A DNA stretch of 64,000 bases, from the NCBI RefSeq assembly GCF_001425205.1, contig NZ_LMDW01000016.1:434001-498000 (forward strand). The letters are read 5' to 3'. Position numbers and translations under genes: made by a program. Every line of letters begins with the position of its first letter. The stretch's first letter is position 1. Below, piece after piece: positions 60,760 to 64,000 of this stretch. Source of the stretch: Variovorax sp. Root411. Lineage in GTDB: Bacteria; Pseudomonadota; Gammaproteobacteria; Burkholderiales; Burkholderiaceae_C. The notes beneath the pieces are model-generated. The model searched no databases, was not told the origin of the DNA, and saw only the letters and a list, made by a program, of their open reading frames with translations.

Positions 60760-62001
60760 ATGCTGCAACTCGACATCCATCCCACCGGCCGCCACTTCCT
60801 CCAGATTCCCGGCCCCAGCCCGGTGCCCGACCGAATCCTGCGGGCCATGAGCCTGCCCACCATCGACCACCGTGGGCCCGAGTTCGGCGCGCTGGGTTTG
60901 AAGGTGCTCGGCGGCATCAAGCAGGTGTTCAAGACGAAGCACCCGGTTGCGATCTATCCCGCATCGGGCACTGGCGCCTGGGAGGCCGCACTCGCCAACA
61001 CGCTGAGCCCCGGCGACCACGTGCTGATGTACGAGACCGGCCACTTCGCCTCGCTGTGGCAGAAGATGGCCACGCGCCTCGGCCTCTCGACCGAATTCCT
61101 CGCGCTCGCCGGCACCGATGCGCAACTGCCGAACGCGCCCAGCTGGCGCCGAGGCGTGCAGGCCGGACTCATCGAGGCCCGCCTGCGCAAGGACACCGAA
61201 AAGAAGATCAAGGCCGTGTGCGTGGTGCACAACGAAACCTCCACCGGCGTCACCTCCGACATAGCCTCCGTGCGCAAGGCCATCGATGCGGCCGGCCACC
61301 CTGCCCTGCTGATGGTCGACAGCATCTCCGGCCTGGCGAGTGCCGACTTCCGGCACGACGAATGGGGCGTGGACGTCACCGTCAGCGGATCGCAGAAGGG
61401 CCTGATGCTGCCGCCGGGCATCAGCTTCAACGCGCTCTCGCCGCGCGCGCTCGATGCGTCGAAGAGCGCCAGGCTGCCGCGCGCCTTCTGGGCCTGGGAC
61501 GAGATCGTCGAGATGAACAAGGACGGCTACTGGCCCTACACGCCCAACACCAACCTGCTCTACGGCCTCTCCGAATCGCTCGACATGATCCTCGGCGAAG
61601 GGCTCGACAACGTCTTCGCGCGCCACCAGCGCTGGGCCGCGGGCGTGCGCGCGGCCGTCGATGCCTGGGGCCTGCCGATCCAGTGCGCGGACCCGGCCGT
61701 TTACTCGCCCGTGCTCACCGGTGTGATCACACCCGAAGGCGTCGATGCCGACGCGCTGCGCCGCCTGATCCACCAGCGCTTCGACCTCTCGCTCGGCACC
61801 GGCCTGGGCAAGCTCAAGGGCCGCATGTTCCGCATGGGCCATCTCGGCGACAGCAACGACCTGACGCTGGTGGCCATGGTCGCGGGCGTCGAGATGGGCA
61901 TGAAGCTCGCGGGCATCAAGCTGGCCGGCAGCGGTGTGCAGGCGGCGATGGACCATTTCGCGAACCACACGGCGCCGGCCGCGCTGCAGAAGGCCGCATA
62001 G
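60760..62001 (+). CDS. Serine-glyoxylate / alanine-glyoxylate type aminotransferase (class V)
   Basis: The ATG at 60760 follows AAAGGACAG and gives 413 residues. The fold-type I class V pattern is clear: GPSPVPDRILRAM at the N-terminus, PASGTGAWEAALAN, the PLP-ring Asp in MVDSISG (D187) and the Schiff-base Lys in SGSQKGLMLPPG (K213). It transfers an amino group between serine or alanine and glyoxylate, typically in C1/C2 or photorespiratory-like metabolism. It precedes a Bug receptor on the same strand and diverges from a GntR regulator, forming a catabolic locus. Confidence 0.9.
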   Translation: MLQLDIHPTGRHFLQIPGPSPVPDRILRAMSLPTIDHRGPEFGALGLKVLGGIKQVFKTKHPVAIYPASGTGAWEAALANTLSPGDHVLMYETGHFASLWQKMATRLGLSTEFLALAGTDAQLPNAPSWRRGVQAGLIEARLRKDTEKKIKAVCVVHNETSTGVTSDIASVRKAIDAAGHPALLMVDSISGLASADFRHDEWGVDVTVSGSQKGLMLPPGISFNALSPRALDASKSARLPRAFWAWDEIVEMNKDGYWPYTPNTNLLYGLSESLDMILGEGLDNVFARHQRWAAGVRAAVDAWGLPIQCADPAVYSPVLTGVITPEGVDADALRRLIHQRFDLSLGTGLGKLKGRMFRMGHLGDSNDLTLVAMVAGVEMGMKLAGIKLAGSGVQAAMDHFANHTAPAALQKAA

Positions 62002-62082
62002 GCACGCAGCGCCACCGGCGCTGCATCGGCATACGGCGCCGACGGCGCGCATCGGATTCACACCCACGACGGAGACAAGAAG

Positions 62083-63060
62083 ATGCAGAGACGTTCGTTG
62101 ATCCAGGCCGCGGGCGCCGCGGCCGCCACGCTGGGCGTGCCCCGGCTCTTCGCGCAGGAGTGGCCTTCGGGGCCGGTGCGCATCGTGGTCGGTTTCCCGC
62201 CGGGCGGCGGCACCGATGCGCTGGCCCGCGTGGTCGCGCAGAAGCTCACCGTCATGTGGGGCCAGCAGGTCATCGTCGAGAACAAGGGCGGCGTGGCCGG
62301 CGTGCTCGCGGCCGACTACGTGGCGCAGCAGCCCAGCGACGGCAGCACGCTGCTGATGGCCCACATCAACAGCCACGCGCTCGCGCCCAGCCTGCAGCCC
62401 AAGCTGCGCTACAACGTGGAGCGCGACTTCGTGCCGATCGTGCTGGTGGGCGTCACCCCCAACCTGCTGATCGCCAACCCGGGGCAGAAGGCGCTCACGG
62501 TGAAGGACATCGTGGCCGCCTGCAAGGCCGCGCCGGGCACGCTGAGCTTCGGTTCGGCTGGCGCGGGCTCGGCGCAGCACCTGGCGCTGGAGATGTTCAA
62601 GCTGCAGGGCGGTGTCGACGCGCTGCACGTGCCCTACAAGGGCAGCGGCCCGCTGCTGGCGGACCTGATGGGCGGACAGATCCAGTACAGCTTCGAGACC
62701 ATGACGGCCGCCACGCCGCACGTGAAGAACGGCCGCGTGATCGCGGTCGCGCAGACCCGCACCAAGCGCGCGAAAGGACATCCGAACGTGCCGACGATGC
62801 AGGAGCAAGGCTTCCAGGGCTTCGAGGCGACGACGTGGTATGGACTTGCCGGACCGGGCAAGCTGCCGGCGTCGATTGCGCAGAAGGTCAATCGCGACGT
62901 CAACACGGTGCTCGTGATGCCTGATGTGCAGGAGCGACTCGACACCTATGGCGCGGAAGACGGCGGCGGTTCGCAGGACAAGTTCAGGCAGTTCATCAGC
63001 ACGGAAATCGCGAAGTGGGCGAAGGTTGTGAAGGACGGCAACGTTCACGTCGAAAGCTAG
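62083..63060 (+). CDS. Bug-family tripartite tricarboxylate transporter substrate-binding protein
   Basis: The product is 325 residues. The N-terminus QRRSLIQAAGAAAATLGVPR suggests a twin-arginine-type signal, cleaved near LFAQEW. Standard Bug blocks follow: PVRIVVGFPPGGGTDALARV, VIVENKGGVAGVLAADYVAQ and ALHVPYKGSGPLLADLMGGQ. It is 81 bp downstream of the aminotransferase and presumably co-transcribed, so its ligand may be the substrate of this catabolic locus. The repeat begins 38 bp after its stop. Confidence 0.9.
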   Translation: MQRRSLIQAAGAAAATLGVPRLFAQEWPSGPVRIVVGFPPGGGTDALARVVAQKLTVMWGQQVIVENKGGVAGVLAADYVAQQPSDGSTLLMAHINSHALAPSLQPKLRYNVERDFVPIVLVGVTPNLLIANPGQKALTVKDIVAACKAAPGTLSFGSAGAGSAQHLALEMFKLQGGVDALHVPYKGSGPLLADLMGGQIQYSFETMTAATPHVKNGRVIAVAQTRTKRAKGHPNVPTMQEQGFQGFEATTWYGLAGPGKLPASIAQKVNRDVNTVLVMPDVQERLDTYGAEDGGGSQDKFRQFISTEIAKWAKVVKDGNVHVES

Positions 63061-63098
63061 GGACTGATTGAAATGAAGTGCGTCGTTCGGGGTGCGCT

Positions 63099-63311
63099 CA
63101 CGCCGACGGGGTGCCTTGCTCCGCGAATGTCCCCCGCTTCGCTCCTCCTTTATTTCGCTGGGCAAGGCACCCCATCGGCGTGATCGTGTTCAGAGCGGTC
63201 GTTGATCAGCGATATACCAGCAGCGTGCCCTCGTGCGCAGGGCGTCGGGTGACTCACGCAGCGAAATAAAGGAGGAGCGAAGCGGGGGACATTCGCGGAG
63301 GGAGTTACCCG
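63099..63311. repeat. Dispersed 213-bp repeat, copy 2
   Basis: Same orientation and length as 16990-17202, about 91% identical by eye. Perfect 42-bp inverted arms are at 63119-63160 (starts CTCCGCGAATGTCCCCCGCT) and 63259-63300, identical to copy 1. The nested second inverted repeat is partly kept (GACGGGGTGCCTTGC against GCAAGGCACCCCATC). It lies between a Bug receptor gene and the partial hydratase/FAH gene. Confidence 0.85.
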
Positions 63312-63355
63312 ATAACCCCCGAACGCGCCAAACAGAAACTGGGAAGATCCAGAAC

Positions 63356-64000
63356 ATGACCCCATCCCAGACCGCCCTCACCGACGCACTCGTGGCCGCG
63401 CGCCGCGGCAACCGCACCCTCGACGCCACGCCCTGGACCGACGCGCTCGAAACCGACGGCCAGGCCTACGAAGTGCAAGACGCCGTCGCGGCCGCGCTCG
63501 GTTGGTTCGACGGTCGGCCCGTGCCCGGCACATGGAAGTCGGGCGGCGGTTCGCGCAGCGCAACGCTCACACATGCGCCTCTGCCTCCTGCCGGCGTGCG
63601 CCAGAGCCCGGCGAACTTCAGCGACCTCGTGTTCCACGCGCCCGGCATCGAGGCCGAGATCGCCCTGCGGCTCGGGCAGGACGTTACGCCGGCACAAGCA
63701 ACGCAGCTCGATCACGACAACACCTCATCGCTCATCGACGCCATGACCGTGTCGGTCGAAATCGTCGACTCCCGCTGGCAAGACCTCGCCGGCACGCCCG
63801 CCCTCCTTCGCCTCGCCGATTCGCAGGTGCACGGCGCACTCGTGCTCGGCGAATGGACGCCCTACGCCGCCGTCGACTGGGCCTCGCAGCGCTGCGAAAC
63901 GAAGGTCGGCAACGCAGTGACCGTGGTGCGCGAAGGCACGCATCCGCTGGCCGACCCCGCGTGGCTGCTGCCGGTCTGGCTGCGCCACCTGGCCCGCCAC
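63356..64000 (+). CDS. FAH / 2-keto-4-pentenoate hydratase family protein (3' end outside window)
   Basis: The frame from ATG 63356 is open to the window edge, giving 215 residues with the C-terminus missing. The sequence starts MTPSQTALTDALVAARRGNR and contains GTWKSGGGSRSATLTHAPLP, HAPGIEAEIALRLG with the metal-site Glu pair, and VSVEIVDSRWQDL, which fit the MhpD/FAH-like fold of hydratases and fumarylacetoacetase relatives. Such enzymes act on 2-keto acids, often in catabolic routes. It is downstream of the aminotransferase-Bug pair but separated by the repeat, so it may have its own promoter. Confidence 0.8.
   Translation, partial: MTPSQTALTDALVAARRGNRTLDATPWTDALETDGQAYEVQDAVAAALGWFDGRPVPGTWKSGGGSRSATLTHAPLPPAGVRQSPANFSDLVFHAPGIEAEIALRLGQDVTPAQATQLDHDNTSSLIDAMTVSVEIVDSRWQDLAGTPALLRLADSQVHGALVLGEWTPYAAVDWASQRCETKVGNAVTVVREGTHPLADPAWLLPVWLRHLARH

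Noticed and set aside
60640..63165. Upstream extension of the GntR frame to 63165 on the minus strand
   Set aside because: It is antisense to the aminotransferase and Bug genes. The real regulator starts at 60639 with the FCD fold complete.

Overview
The window is a GC-rich bacterial chromosome segment that reads like a betaproteobacterium of the Comamonadaceae, most like Variovorax. This is inferred from gene content, with no database search behind it: three Bug-type tricarboxylate receptor genes far from any permease genes, the block mltG-tmk-holB-pilZ-tatD, a split pqiA pair, and dense coding with many ATGA overlaps. I see no rRNA, tRNA, CRISPR, integrase or insertion sequence. The DNA looks like ordinary chromosome with accessory modules.

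Layout. 1-4212 (minus): the 5' part of a DUF6502 gene, then a sugar-acid type catabolic set (IlvD/Edd dehydratase, RraA-like aldolase, Bug receptor). Its likely FCD/GntR regulator diverges at 4288, and a 14-bp perfect palindrome lies between them. 5027-6790: a cytoplasmic-looking subtilase and a small propeptide-like protein, closed by a terminator. 6959-11798 (minus): a compact housekeeping run from mltG to tatD, with an ankyrin and a DUF4124 gene appended. 11913-16958: ygfZ, a putative lipoprotein, a thioesterase-GNAT fusion, an HSL-type hydrolase and an iron alcohol dehydrogenase. 16990-17202 is one copy of a 213-bp repeat with 42-bp perfect inverted arms. The second copy is at 63099-63311.

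17338-25065 (plus): an orphan type VI secretion spike module of VgrG, a small membrane protein, a DUF2169-pentapeptide fusion, a second pentapeptide protein, DUF3540 and a DUF4150 PAAR-like tip, with no core T6SS genes in the window. 25083-30798 (minus): a second Bug receptor, a patatin-like lipase, a membrane protein and Tex. 30879-34926: a NarL-type two-component pair diverging, across a 378-bp AT-richer gap, from three genes for exported proteins, two of them low-complexity. This looks like an uncharacterised secreted or surface-material locus and is the strongest candidate here for something undescribed.

34985-42789: a membrane protein, a GIY-YIG/MarR pair behind twin CCCGGG operators, DUF2239, a MATE pump, a VOC protein, a 2-hydroxyacid dehydrogenase with LacI regulator, and a DHA2 pump. 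42930-46544 (minus): a pqiA-pqiA-pqiB-pqiC envelope lipid-transport operon. 46614-56788: mostly transporters (two adjacent drug-efflux type MFS genes, one MFS next to LysR, one YbfB-type MFS next to ogt), plus a CmcJ-like protein, an M48 protease, a tiny His-rich exported protein and a truncated PPOX-family remnant. 56850-64000: a YdiJ-like FAD/Fe-S dehydrogenase and FCD/GntR regulator, divergent from serine-glyoxylate-type aminotransferase, a third Bug receptor and a partial FAH/hydratase gene, with repeated TGAATGC boxes in the divergent promoter.
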